From Brienomyrus brachyistius (Eukaryota > Chordata > Actinopteri > Osteoglossiformes > Mormyridae): a DNA stretch of 64,000 nt. The notes under the pieces are model-generated. The model was not told where the DNA came from and searched no databases. It saw nothing but the letters and a program-made list of their open reading frames with translations. Positions 10,881 to 22,440 of this stretch are shown here, piece after piece. How positions within the stretch are numbered: position 1 is the stretch's first letter; each line of letters begins with the position of its first letter. Location of the stretch: assembly GCF_023856365.1 (NCBI RefSeq), contig NC_064538.1, positions 7,076,435 through 7,140,434 of the forward strand. The letters are read 5' to 3'. Position numbers and translations under genes: made by a program.

Positions 10881-12458
10881 AGATCAATGTTAATGGTGAG
10901 TGAGGGAGGGACATAGAGTGAGAGAGTGAGCACACATGCAGAAAGGAGAGAGCTTGGCTCTGACGCTCGGCATTCATACGGCTGGTACCTCTCAGGCTTA
11001 ATGGCCTGTAGAAGCCTGTAAGACGACAAGACGGCAAGGAAGGGACAGGAACGGGAACTTCAGCGCAGAAAGGCGCCCCCGCCCACGCAGGGAGGGGCCT
11101 CTCTCATGGTGGCAGGGTGGAGAAACAAATATGGCCACCCTGGGAAACACGCACCCACAGCCAAAAAGACATTTTCCACGTCCAGGCATCCCAAGGCGGG
11201 CGAGGCCATTGGCAGACAAGCCTTTGTGATAATGGATGGAGGCCTGTGGACGGAGCCCGAGCAGCAGGCCCATGGCCCGGGGACTCAAACCCACTGCACA
11301 TACCTACTCGCGGCTAAAACTGGGGCCCGGCTGCATTTCATGGCGTCACTGCACTCCCACACTTACATGGGCCATCGCCAAAGCACCTCCTCCTACCTTG
11401 TCTGACTGACTTCTGGAGGATTAAACAGTCACTGCTGTGGATCCGCTTTTGAATCAGACACGGCTGGGGCCATCCCACTGCCCCTGGTCTTTGGTGACAG
11501 CTGCCGCTTCTCTAATGTCATGGCGAAGGTGTACGATTTCTGAAAGTATTGAGGTTCAGCATTCCAGAAGAGGAGGAAATTTGCAGGGATTTCATCTGCC
11601 GAAGGCTTATTACAGTCAGGTATCTTCCATAGGAGAGGAATTTTACCTTTTCTTCACTAGAAGACAGAAGAAAGCTGAATCGGTTTTTAGTGGTAGGAAC
11701 AGTGGGTTCATTTTCAATAAAGCAGGGGGCTGAATGCTGTTGGATTTCAAACTTGTAAAAGCAATGCCTGTGGAACAGCGAACAATACCAGCTTGTCAGA
11801 AAGTAAAGATAGCACCTTAAATTCAAAGTGCTGTGCTCCCCTCTTTAAATATTCTCTTATATGTTCATTAGCAAAACCAGAATCATACATCAGGCATCTG
11901 TAACGGGATAAGTGGTCCCTTCCTATTACCAGCCATCAGTCTACAAGCGGACCCCCGCATCCTGATGTGGTACATCCCACTCTACAGCCAATCAGTGTCA
12001 ATTCTGGGGCTTGGAATATGTACCCACTTCTCCACCGTCACCAATAACAGCAAAGACAAGAGTCATGAAAAGTAATTAAACTGGTTCTGTTCTGCTTACT
12101 CAAGGACAATAAAGGGTTTTAATTACAGAGAGTAACTTCTGCTTCCTCTGCATCAGTGCTCAAGGTCTTTGGCTAATAAACTAACTAAACTAAATATCAG
12201 AAGTAAGGTCACCTGAGACTCACAACACAGAAGCAGAGGCCGTGTACATGAGTTCTTAAAGGCAGACTAGGCATTTCTACGAATATTGCCTTGTACTCAT
12301 CAATTCCTGATTGTCTTGACAAAAATGTAGCAGACTGACCAGAAATCCAGCCTGTGCTTTGGGAGGAAACAGAAACTGACTAACCGTGACAATATGGCTC
12401 AGAGTGTGAATTTGAGGCAGTGAGAGGAGACAATAGGGTAACGTCCTGCATACTGTGG
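10881..12458. other. Unique sequence, nothing recognised
   Basis: No gene, RNA or mobile element is recognised. Composition is ordinary and the open frames are all short. It leads directly into the 24-bp minisatellite. Confidence 0.5.
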
Positions 12459-12890
12459 CAGGGTATACTGAGGATCCCAATGGAGGGTGTATTCAGAGCC
12501 CCGATGGAGGGTGTATTGAGGGCCCTGACAGAGGGTATAGTGAGGGCCCCAGTGGAGGGTGCATTGAGGGCCCTGACAGAGGGTATAGTGAGGGCCCCAG
12601 TGGAGGGTGCATTCAGGGCCCTGACGGAGGGTATAGTGAGGGCCCCAGTGGAGGGTGTATTGAGGGCCCTGACAGAGGGTGTATTAAGGGCCCCGACAGA
12701 GGGTATAGTGAGGGCCCCAGTGGAGGGTGTATTCAGGGCCCTGACAGAGGGTGTATTCAGAGCCCCGATGGAGGGCGTAGTCAAGGCCCCGACGGAGGGT
12801 GTATTGAGGGCCCTGACAGAGGGTGTATTAAGGGCCCCGACAGAGGGTATAGTGAGGGCCCCAGTGGAGGGTGCATTGAGGGACCTCATG
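12459..12890. repeat. 24-bp minisatellite, 18 units
   Basis: Units beginning GAGGGTGT, GAGGGTGC or GAGGGTAT occur every 24 bp from 12483 to 12867 without indels, with a degenerate first unit at 12459. Two main types alternate: one with ATAGTGAGGGCCCCAGTG and one with TGAGGGCCCTGACA. A three-unit block at 12651-12722 recurs at 12795-12866, showing segmental duplication within the array. The period is a multiple of three, so eight-residue periodic frames are open in both directions. No coding evidence. Confidence 0.96.
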
Positions 12891-15074
12891 GAGAATGTGA
12901 AATCACTTCAGGTGTTGACACAGCAGGTGACACGGAGGGTATGGACCTCTAGCTAGAACCCGTGGTCCATCAGGCTCAAGAAATGTGCTTAACCATACTG
13001 GCATTGCTAAAATATTCTGGGCGATAAAAAAGGAAGAAGTAATGAAAACAAATGAGCCAGGGACTAAGTGGTGCTGGACAAACGTGCTGAAGCAGTGAAA
13101 CCCAGCGCTGGAGATCCTCCCTGAGCCAGGCGGACAGATGGTCCTAAAGAGGAGATAGGTGGGCTGTCACTGGGCCAGCGGGCTGGAACCATCTCAGTCA
13201 CACTTCAGCGGCCCGGCTCGCGTCCCCCCCCGCCCCCAAAGACCGCCCACTGCTCCCGTTTCCCCTCCTCTCAGCATTTCCCCATCACCTTCCCCACCCT
13301 CGTCATGATGCTGACCAATTTCATGTGTCAGACACACACTGAGATATGAATGGAAAACAGAACCTTGATGATGAACAGTGTCACAGGAATATTAGCTGGG
13401 AAAGTGTGGATCAGCACAATTTACAGTGAAAGAAGCGGGTAATTAGTTCCGAACTGAGGACAGGCCTCATGGAACAATGAACTATTATAAATATTATATA
13501 GAACAAAGCTGTTCATCACCATAGTGACAGACTGATATGTTGTGTTGCTGTTGCCATGTCGTCAATACAAGTGGCAACAGCTGTTCACAAAGCTCTTTGA
13601 ATTTCTGCAAATTAATCTTTGTCCAACTCATATACTGAAATTGAAAATGCCCCCCTGTATATAACGTTATTATTTTAGATACTATTTCACCAAAATGCCC
13701 ACCCTCCCCCTAAAAGATGCTTGTGAGGTTCACCATAACCTGCGTGCTGTAAAATCACCCCCTGTTCCTGTCCTCTTCCAATTCTGTTTGCTGGGGTTCT
13801 TGGCCAAGCCCAAAAGAGGGTCACTTCTAACATCCACCAGTGTGGGGGACGGCAGCCTTCTCGCGGTGACACCGATCGCACAGTAAGTGATCACCAATAA
13901 CTCTGCTGTCACTCCTAGATTGTTACTGTAACATCTCCTTTGTTGTAGACACAGCGTGTCACTGGGATTCCATACAAAAAACACAACATATTGTTCAGCC
14001 TTAATCTGCCTCACATTTTTTTATAGAGCAGCTGTCAAATTTAAACTCAGAAACTATGATTTGAGTCAGGAGGAGTCTGGAAAAGCCTCTTGGTGCTCTT
14101 TAGCAGGTAAAGCCTAATAAAATCACCGTTAATTTGGAGTAGCCTGACCTGAGGAGTGAGGCGGGAATGGATAAGAAGAATCTGCCAGGTTTTTGCATTA
14201 AATCAGTCTATGAAAATGCATAATGAGGGACATTCTGCTTTTTTTATTGTGACTGAAAGGTAAAGTAACACGTGAGAATTTGTGGGCCATTGATGGCAAA
14301 ATGGCTTGAACCGTGTCATGCCAAAATAGGTAAAAGCTCCCCTCACGATAAGAGAAGCTTATGAACGGCAGGACCTGCATCTAAAAGCTGCCTCTCAAAG
14401 GGTATTTCCCATTTCATAGTGGAGTCGGGGCCTCACAAGGAGAGGCTGCGTGCAAAAATCCTGCGGTGGAATTTATCAGGGCATCAAATCTTAGGCTAAG
14501 CTGCAGCAGGAATATGAAGTATGGGTGCGGGAATTGGAGGCCTGTCACAGTCACCCTGAGGATCCAACTCAATATCCGTCGCTATCACACTTGAGAGGGT
14601 CCACACTCCTATAAACCTGTTCATAAAAGTTTAGGTAGTTATGGACTGGGCTGGTGGGGCTGGTGACATAAGCAAATGGTAAGATGTATTACTGTGACAC
14701 AGGTCATTAGCGTGAAGGACAGATTATCTAATAAATGTGCCCCCCTCGCAATTACATTTCACAAGGCATCATGCTGCTGTCCTCAGAGCCCCCTGCTGCT
14801 TGGAACGGAGACACATCACAGCCCCAAGCTTGTGTCAAGGAGCCACATGGGCAAATACATCAAATGCAAGCAATAGAAAGCACTAGGCTCCTGGTCAGAT
14901 TAGACACCTTTGACAAATGTGTTCCCAGCCCAAGGAGGATCTGAAATAAACTGCAGCATCAGGTGCCTGCTGCAGTCATTCAAGAAACAAAGCTAAATTA
15001 TTGTATCATTAATTTCATATGTGCAGCAATGGAATTAAAACTAACAAAAATCCAAATGCATCTTATTGCATTAC
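12891..15074. other. Unique sequence, nothing firm recognised
   Basis: No gene recognised. The sequence is complex and AT-rich in places (13440-13520, 13580-13690). A C-rich stretch lies near 13225. The final part (about 14960-15074) runs into the AT-rich candidate block described next. Confidence 0.45.
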
Positions 15075-15330
15075 CTCCATTCAGCCGAATAATTCGTTTT
15101 GCATTGTCTGCCTCCTCTGCTAATGGGGTAATTGGTTCCTTAGGGGACTTCAGATTTAGATAATTGACAATGACAGTGTTAAAGGCATATTCTGCACACT
15201 CCGCCTGCGTTGTCTTGTGTAGAAGACTGCTGGCTTTACTCTTTGGAAGACATGGGTATGTATCTAGGGCATTTTGCATGGGGTACATTGTAATCATCCA
15301 TGAGAAACAATGCATAGCTTTGTAAAGCAA
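15075..15330 (-). other. Possible coding exon or conserved element
   Basis: A minus-strand frame stays open for 110 codons through complex sequence. It reaches a good donor, AATGGAG|GTAATG, with the exon edge at 15075. The two other minus frames close within the block. A possible acceptor is TGTCTTCCAAAG near 15245. Decoded pieces such as KSKASSLLHKTTQ and PLAEEADNAKRIIRL look protein-like but match nothing I know. AT-rich homeodomain-type cores (GTAATTGG, AGATAATTGAC on plus) make a conserved non-coding element equally likely. Confidence 0.2.
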
Positions 15331-16390
15331 GCAATGCCATTGTTTTTTCTAGCGTAACACGCAGAACGACTGGAGTGTAGATAACTATCACAGTAGCAGT
15401 GTCAGGCAGCTGTTAAACAGCTGTCTGTGCCGGCATTTACTTAAGAAAGATTCTGATAGAACTTAGAAGCATTTACGTAAAAATACTAGACACGTGTACT
15501 GCAGCGCAGTTGTTTAGGTTAAAGCCTGCCGTCTTTTCGTTCTTTAGTCTGCCTGGTCTGACCACCCCAGTAAATGTTTGTGTTATGTCCTGCTGGAGCA
15601 TTGTCCTTCGTGATGTCCTTGGATGAAACCAAATTACCTTCTAATTTCTCCTGCATGCAGTAGGCACCTCACGCATGAGAAATGCTTCCTTTCATCTGCG
15701 TTTTGTAAAAGTTTGTGTAAATGAGATGGCAGGCCTTTTCCCAGCTGCTCCCCCCGTGGGCTGCTTCACTTATTTCTCTGGAACGTCTTGGCCGCCCGGC
15801 CTTCAGTGCCGTCCTCTTTGTGCCCATGTCACGCCCCTGAAAGAGGAAGTCACCAGCCGTCAGACCACTCCGACTGCGGGACACTCCGCATTGCCATAGC
15901 TACCTTTTGCCGGAAAGAGCTGTCCCTCACCACATGACTGGAGCAGCTTTGAATATTAAGTGAGAGGGGGAGGCATGTGGGGAGCATGGGGAGGGGACAG
16001 GAGATTACCGAGGTAGATATGGGGGCTCCCAAAGCACCAAAAAAAAAAATTACCATAAAAATTAGAAAGCTGGACTGCAATTGATCTTAGAGACTGATGG
16101 CAGCAGAAAGATGTAAATGAAAGAAACAGACACACATAAGAGGGCCGCTTTGAAGCAGAATCAGACAGAACAGGAACCTTGTAAGTTGAGGTATAATGTT
16201 TCATGTAGATATATTCATAGGGAGTTCCCGTAAAGCACATACAATAAAATAAAAAGCAAATACTACTGGTCTATTAGCCACTATTTGAAAAAAAATTGTA
16301 CTGGGAATAAAATATTTATTATACCTTAAATCCTAAGAATAGATCGATGCCTGTGAGACGGCTGCTCTGAATGGAGGGGAAGCTCCAATT
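15331..16390. other. Unique sequence, nothing recognised
   Basis: No gene or repeat family recognised. A T-rich patch lies at about 15343 and an A9 run near 16040. Confidence 0.5.
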
Positions 16391-16464
16391 GCGTAGATAC
16401 CAGAATTGCGTAGATACCAGAATTGCGTAGATACCAGAATTGCGTAGATACCAGAATTGCGTAG
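16391..16464. repeat. 17-bp tandem repeat, 4.35 identical units
   Basis: The unit GCGTAGATACCAGAATT starts at 16391, 16408, 16425 and 16442, followed by GCGTAG at 16459. The copies are identical, which implies a young expansion. The ATT just before the first unit suggests an ancestral single copy. Confidence 0.97.
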
Positions 16465-17150
16465 CCTTTTTGTTGTTGTGGGTCACATTGCTTTAATTAG
16501 GCAGACAGAATTTGCCAGTTTAGTCTTCAGGGGAAACAGCAAAGCCATGCAATAGTATTTTTTCCACCTTCTTTTACTTGTTTATTTATTTTTCATGTTA
16601 ATTTCTTAAATGTCATAGCTGTCAGGTTCTTCCTCTCTCTGCACTCTCCTGCTTGGTACTATGCCCATAAAAGAATAGTCAAAACACTGCTAAGTGTCTT
16701 TTCAACAGCTCCGGGATTTTTGTAAGAGTTCAGTCAACTCCTTGATTTGATAATTGATATTTACCTGCTAAGTGCTCTTGACTAAGGTCGTGAGTCACTC
16801 CAAAAGCCGCTTGGAGTTCTAGCTATCCCAACACGCACACTCACTCTTCACTTTGACACACATAAGCTTGCGAGGCAACAAGCACATTTGTGTCTCTGCT
16901 AGACCACCGCGCCTCTGGACATGTAAAAATGCTTCTTTTATATGAATGTGAGGCCTATGCTCTGTTTCTCTCCAGCCCTTACTAATAAAACAAAAAAAAT
17001 GGTGACATAAGTGCTTTGGGCAAGAACATCCACCCTCAACACCCCTACAGACTGAAGAGAAAGACAGACACTGGGGGGTCACTTCCTCTTGTGAGTCTTC
17101 TGCCCAGATTAACAGGAAGCAGGTCTACTGCCGTGCATAAGCGTGTGGGC
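16465..17150. other. Unique sequence, nothing recognised
   Basis: AT-rich complex sequence with no gene or mobile element recognised. It includes T-rich 16556-16620. Confidence 0.5.
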
Positions 17151-17330
17151 GGTCACACACACACACAAACACACACACACACACACAGACCTGTGCTCAT
17201 GCCTTTGTGAGGACCATCCATTCATGTCTATGGCCAAAATGCTAATCCCAACAATGACAACTTTAAACCCTACCCAGCCCTAACCTTAACCAAACAAAAT
17301 ACACACACAGACACACACAGACAGAGCTCA
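17151..17330 (-). mobile_element. GT-tailed interspersed repeat, copy 2
   Basis: Read on the minus strand, this block has GGTTAAGGTTAGGGCTGGG, then TAGCATTTTGGCCATAG, ATGAATGGATGGTCCTCAC and AAAG, and ends in a (GT)n tail (CA-rich on plus, 17154-17188). The order matches copy 1 at 1191-1444. A second CA-rich stretch at 17302-17325 lies on the other side, so the copy sits between two CA tracts. Confidence 0.65.
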
Positions 17331-18059
17331 CACTTCTGTTCTAAAATCACTGAATTGCAAATAACTAAATTTCTGGCTAAAACAGCCCCAGTGAGCAGAG
17401 AAGCATTTAAACTGAAGTAGTTAGCTGCCTACCTCGCTTACATGACACATACTGCACCGCACTGTCATAATTTCTAGTGGAATGTTTTTTTTACTAGAAT
17501 TAAATGTACTGTTCGCTTTGGTGTTGTAACTGTCAGGTTGTGGCTCCCACCTACATTGAGCCGTGAATAATGAAAAATGCACATGAAGCTATTTTAGCAG
17601 GTTGCGATACGGCTACTTATTTAATGGTATTTTTGGCCTAGGGAAGGAAACCGTAATATGGCATAAAATTAAGTTAATAATACAGTTATTAGATAACACA
17701 GTATATAACCAATCTCTCAGATACATTTAAGTGGGTTTGTATAGTACTGTCGAGCTGGCAAGTTATCACAGTCTCCTTGGAATTTTCTGCACTCCCTCTT
17801 GAACAAGAAATGAAAGTCTGGCGTTCGCCTTATTAGCTCTGCGCCTTGGCCTCACAGTTTATGTTGTACGGGGCCCTTGCACTGAACCAGGACTCCGCAA
17901 CTTCCCTCCAATGAAAACAAATGAGATTTTCTGCTATGGCTGTTCCCTGTGGCCTTCAAAGCGACTCTTCTCCTTACGGCCTCCAAATATGTATGTGTTT
18001 TTGCTGAGCATTTGCTGTGCTCCTGGTACAGCCACACAGAATGAAAATCAAATGCAGCA
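17331..18059. other. Unique sequence, nothing recognised
   Basis: No gene or repeat recognised. AT-rich with ordinary complexity. Confidence 0.5.
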
Positions 18060-18500
18060 ATACAGTCCCATTCATCTTAATTGCATGCAGGCATCAGTAT
18101 TAATGACTCACAGGGAATTAAGCACCAGACATGAGGCTGTCTGTCTGCAGTAAAGGTTGGGCCCGGTTTGAATTTCATGACTAGCATTAGTTAATAGCTG
18201 GCAGCACGTTTCATTAATCTCAGTGCGGCCTGGAGAGGTTTAATGCCTCCGGGTTGCACTGTCTGCCAGTGTGAGAACTGACACATTATACCTCATACCC
18301 GGAAAATGGCAAGAAAGGAAAGCATGTGGGTCCAATTGATCGGGCCGCCTGCAGCCACAGGCGATGGCCAGGTGATTGGCAGGGACAATCCCAGCATGTT
18401 TTTCTTTTGCATGCTAATTAGAGAAGTACATCAAATTAAAGCAAATTCAAATACGATGCTGGCATCTGCTTTTATCATATTTCTTTTGTAGCCTGTTGAC
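18060..18500. promoter_or_regulatory. Candidate conserved non-coding element
   Basis: Complex, repeat-free sequence dense in developmental-factor-like cores: GTTAATAGCTGGCAG, TTTCATTAATC, GGTGATTGGCAGG, GCATGCTAATTAGAG and CAAATTAAAGCAAATT. It contains no long open frame with family resemblance. The octamer-like ATGCTAAT next to TAATTAG is typical of vertebrate enhancers. The call is by texture only. Confidence 0.3.
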
Positions 18501-20742
18501 CAGTGGAGAGCTTCTCAAGAGCAGGTGAGATGTTCTTGGATACTTTGGAAATCCTGCGAGGCTCATTCAGGAGAGACAGGAAAGGAATTTGGAAATGAGC
18601 TAAATCTTAGTTTTTTGAGATTATCTTTTAAAGGACAGGATGGTAAGAAATATTATCTCGAAAGGAAACAAGTGAAATAAAAAACCTCGGAAGCTTAGAA
18701 CATCTCTGATGACCAGCTTTGATAAAAGCTAGCATTGGTCAGAGGTTAGTGTCAGACCAAAAGCACAGCACAATAATGTAAAAGGACAGATGGGGAGAAT
18801 GGGGGAAGGATAGAAGGAATTAACCTGGATCGCGTGGCGGCTCCCTGTCACATCCTACGTCATGGATGGTGCCCCCATTTCACACAGAGAGCTTAAAATG
18901 ACCCACAGCTACTGCACTGTTCAGTGCAAACCTGGAGGACATCCATCACAGTCTGCATTTAATATTTGTATTGCTCTCTAATTTTCAGTCTTACTAAGTC
19001 ATTCCCAGGTGTTGTGTTGTGAGGGTGAACCTCAGGTGTTCCAGGAAGGACATGCAAGGCACGCAAGGAAGACACAGTCCCCTTCTAATGAAAGTTCCCC
19101 CTTCAGAAACAGAAGAAGAGTCGGTCGCTGCGACTAAACCACAGCAGGAAAAAACCCATAACGTATGTATTCCTAAGAATAATACAAAGCGGAACTTTCA
19201 GGTCCCTAAATTTCAGTTTTGATTCATTTCACCAACAAGAAAACATTGTGTTATTTTGAAAAAATCATAGTTCTGCTGGAAAATACCTAAATAACATTTT
19301 TTGACTTGTAAAATGGAGCACCCATCAGGCAGACAGGGCTGGACTTCCAGACAAACCCAACAGTGTGCTCATCCCTGACTGCGGACATGGCATCAGCCTT
19401 TGCGCAAGTGCAGGCGAGTCTATCCTCCGCGGCAAGTGTTGCAGGGCAGATAATGCGACCTGATGGAGGGATATCGAGACACAAGCTGACAGTCCTATTG
19501 TTAGAGACCTCTGCGTTGTCATCCCCCAGGCCTGGCAGGCATTGATCTGGGAGACAGTTGATCACATTACCTCCTGTAGCGTGCCATGAGAGCCCCCGCG
19601 TCTGTCGGCCGGCTTGCAGGAATACACTCGTAAGGATTTTCTGCTCCCAAGTACCAGCAGAGCACAGAAAGCCAGGCCTGAAGAGCTGACTCACCTTCAT
19701 CCTGGAAGTAAAAAAATCTCCCCAGTAAATTAAAGGCAGGAATTACGCTCACGTCTGCTCTCTCCTCCCTCGCTGTCTACGGTTACGTGCGATGTTCTTA
19801 AAACAGTGTCACAACAGGGTTCCGGTGGAGATTTCTGTTAAAATACACCTTGAACTCAACGAGACGTCTCATAGTAAGAATTATGATTGAGATGGGTGGA
19901 AGGTCTCACTCAATGGCCTGCAGGCCCCAGCGTTCTTAACCAGTCCCTCTCCAGCCATGCGGCTCTTGGTTGTTCTTGATGACACCTGTGTAAAGTTACT
20001 TGGGTGTGTTTTCAGCATGGCAGGGGACAACGAATGAGAAAACACACCATGAAGAACAGCTGCGGATGTTATAAACATGCAATCAGATACAGCAAAACAC
20101 ACCACGTTATTGGTTAAGTATTGGTTTTGGTTTCCAAGCCGCTGTTAATTAACTAATGAAATTTTTGGATCTTCTAGGGCTCCTTCTTCAGCTGCTCACT
20201 GCACTTTTGTGGAATAGATTTTACCTCTAAGTGCAGGATCTTATCAGACTTGGCACTGAAGACATGAAGGAGCCTGGGGGCTAATATCCAAAACCTGTAA
20301 ACTCATCCCAAGAACTGTCAGTTTTTTTTCTGCAGTGCCATTTCCAAGAATTGCAGTTTGGAAAATGGATTGCATCTGGAGACCGGGGCGGTGCTAATTA
20401 ATATCTATTCTGTGTGAAATTTCAATTGGGGAGGAGGGGGTTTTGCATGAGTGCATGATAGAGGACAAACGAAGCAGGAGCATTTGTGTGGACAAACAAA
20501 TGGAGCAGGAAAAGATCGAGGTCCCAGGGGACTCTGCCCCCTCACGGCGCCTGTCCTCGGTTTTTCTCGTCATTAGATAAACAGCATGACCTCCAGCGCA
20601 TTTATAATTTATAGCCAGCAGCCATGAGCGCCCTGGAAACACCCTGTGCCTCAGTGCCACATTCCCTTATGCTTTCTAATTGCAGACAGGCCTCTGCGAA
20701 GGCACCTCGTTAATGTGCTAACGGAGCACACGGCTACACCAG
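18501..20742. other. Unique sequence, nothing firm recognised
   Basis: No gene recognised. A 137-codon minus frame (19287-19700) lacks motifs and any convincing splice structure. No mobile element seen. Confidence 0.45.
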
Positions 20743-21150
20743 GGGTCAGTATCATGAAGCCGGATTTCTTGCTTAGCCTGATAACCAGTGGTGGGCAGGG
20801 TTTCATTAATCCGCTAACCGCTAATTAGCTAAGCTAATTTTTTTTTGTTAGCGGATTAGCGTTTTTTGTTATCTTCAAAAACTATTAGCAGACCAATTAG
20901 TTCCCACTAAATTTAACTCCGCTAACTGTAAATCCTGACCCTTTGCAGGTAAAGTGAATAAAGTTTAAAGGTAAAACATTTTCAAACCCTACATATTCCT
21001 CTCAGTATGTCTGCAACAGTCAATTTGTTGGCTGACTGCGTGTAAACACAGGACGTGATTGTCGAAAACTTGTCAGATTTAAGGTAGTCTGGGCTAAATG
21101 GAAGGGAACAAAGATAAAGTCCATTCAAATTGGGGAACCCTGATCTAAGC
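20743..21150 (+). mobile_element. Non-autonomous element, interrupted copy
   Basis: The left piece (20743-20786) reads GGGGTCAGTATCATGAAGC, then CTTGCTTAGCCTGATAAC. The right piece (21069-21150) continues CTTGTCAGATTTAAGGTAGT and AAGATAAAGTCCATTC. The second copy at 21161 shows these two pieces are normally contiguous (CTTAGCCAGATATCTTGTCG), so the middle is an insertion. The family lacks coding sequence and I cannot give it a formal name. Confidence 0.6.
20787..21068. mobile_element. Nested insertion, probable hAT-like short element
   Basis: It starts AGTGGTGGGCAGGGTTTCATT and contains CCGCTAACCGCTAATTAGC and its partial inverse GTTAGCGGATTAGCG. It interrupts the host repeat between GATAAC and CTTGTCAG. 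The flanks CTGATAAC and TCGAAAAC agree at 5 of 8 positions, compatible with a decayed 8-bp hAT target-site duplication. I recall a common fish repeat with GTTAGCGGATTAGCG. The exact class is uncertain. Confidence 0.5.
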
Positions 21151-21160
21151 AGAGAACAAG

Positions 21161-21400
21161 GGCCAGTATTACAAAGCTGGATCTCTTGCTTAGCCAGATA
21201 TCTTGTCGGATTTAAGGTACCGTAATTTAACTAGACTTTATCTTCTTTCACTTACATTTAGTCCAGTTAAAAGTTATCCCGCAAAGTACGAAGTCATGTG
21301 GATGACTTATCAGTCCAGACTAAATGTAAAGTGAATGAAGAAACCTTCATTTAAACTGGGGTACCTTACACCTGACAAGTTATCCAGCTAACCAACAAAT
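21161..21400. mobile_element. Foldback repeat, second copy of host family
   Basis: It starts GGCCAGTATTACAAAGCTGG. An outer inverted pair (about 21184-21230 against 21350-21395) shares TTAGC..GATA.CTTGTC and TTAAGGTACC-type sequence at roughly three-quarters identity. An inner pair shares CTT.ACATTTAGTC (near 21250 against its inverse near 21318-21335). The whole element could fold into one long hairpin. The right terminus is degraded. Confidence 0.6.
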
Positions 21401-22130
21401 GTCGTTTCCTGATGCACGGCCCAGAGCAATCTCTTTCGCTGGGGACACTGCTCTAAAACTCCCAGTGTTGCTTTGCAGCTCTTTCTGTGTGATTCACTGC
21501 ATGACAGGGACCCCGTCGAGACAGCAGGGTTAGGGGCACATGAGTTGGCACCCTCTCCCGCTAGGCTGGCGAAGCTATGCAGTGGCAAAAAGCGCCGGTT
21601 CACAAAGGATGGGGCAGCGATACCTGTCTGCACTGAGTATTTTTAGCAGCATCCCTGCTAGATACTTTGCTTTTACCGCTTCCACAGTTGTTGCTGCATT
21701 TCACTAATGTTTATCTAAAATGAAAAAATTCCGCGGTAACTGTATCAATAACATCATGTATTTTATGTATTATGACCTGCAATCCAGTTCTCGTATTCTT
21801 GATGTTTCGCAAAATTAACTGCACCCATTTAAGAAAAATATAAAAACAAAAACAAAAAAAAAACATTAAAAACAGAATTTGTTTGTGGTCTCATTGGAAG
21901 CTACAGTATAACCCAGAAGTAGTGTAAATGGTGGCCCAGAAGGTACAAACATCCCCGTTTCATTATCCTGCTCGTCCGCTTGATATGCTGAATTTGGCGG
22001 TGGTGCAGAGAGGGGAGCATTTGTCAATCAGCGTAATGGTCTTTTAAGTGCTTCTGGAGAACACAACAACACTAGCTCCAAACAATGACATTTTAAGGAG
22101 CAACTGTAAATCAGACAATCCCAGTACTGT
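21401..22130. other. Unique sequence, nothing recognised
   Basis: No gene or element recognised. An A-rich patch lies at 21834-21870. Confidence 0.5.
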
Positions 22131-22440
22131 GTGGTATATATCTACAATGTGCAGAAAGCCTCAAATCGGGCAAAGCCAATGAATTGCGGGCACGGACTCA
22201 GTGTAAGTGATTTATTAAGGGACATCAGGCATCCACAGGCAGTCAAAAGGCCAGGACCTGGTGCTATGATTCTATGCCTCATTCAGCAGACATATAATGT
22301 GATTTGTTGGTGCGTATTATGCCCAATATGCAGGCCTGCAGAAGGAGCCGGATGTAACTTGATCGGAGGCCATAAGACAAGATCTCTGTTGTGCTGCTCT
22401 AATGTTTTGCTTTAAAAAGCTGCATCAGTGCTTTGTGCTT
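22131..22440. promoter_or_regulatory. Candidate conserved non-coding element
   Basis: Complex repeat-free sequence with CAAAGCCAATGAATTG, GTGATTTATTAAGGG, CATATAATGTGATTTG, ATATGCAGGCC and CTTTAAAAAGCTGC. A 94-codon plus frame exists but looks like chance. The texture matches vertebrate developmental enhancers; conservation is untested. Confidence 0.28.

Noticed and set aside
12380..12956. Proteins of 165-178 residues with an 8-residue repeat
   Set aside because: Same artefact from the 24-bp minisatellite; open in two plus frames and one minus frame.
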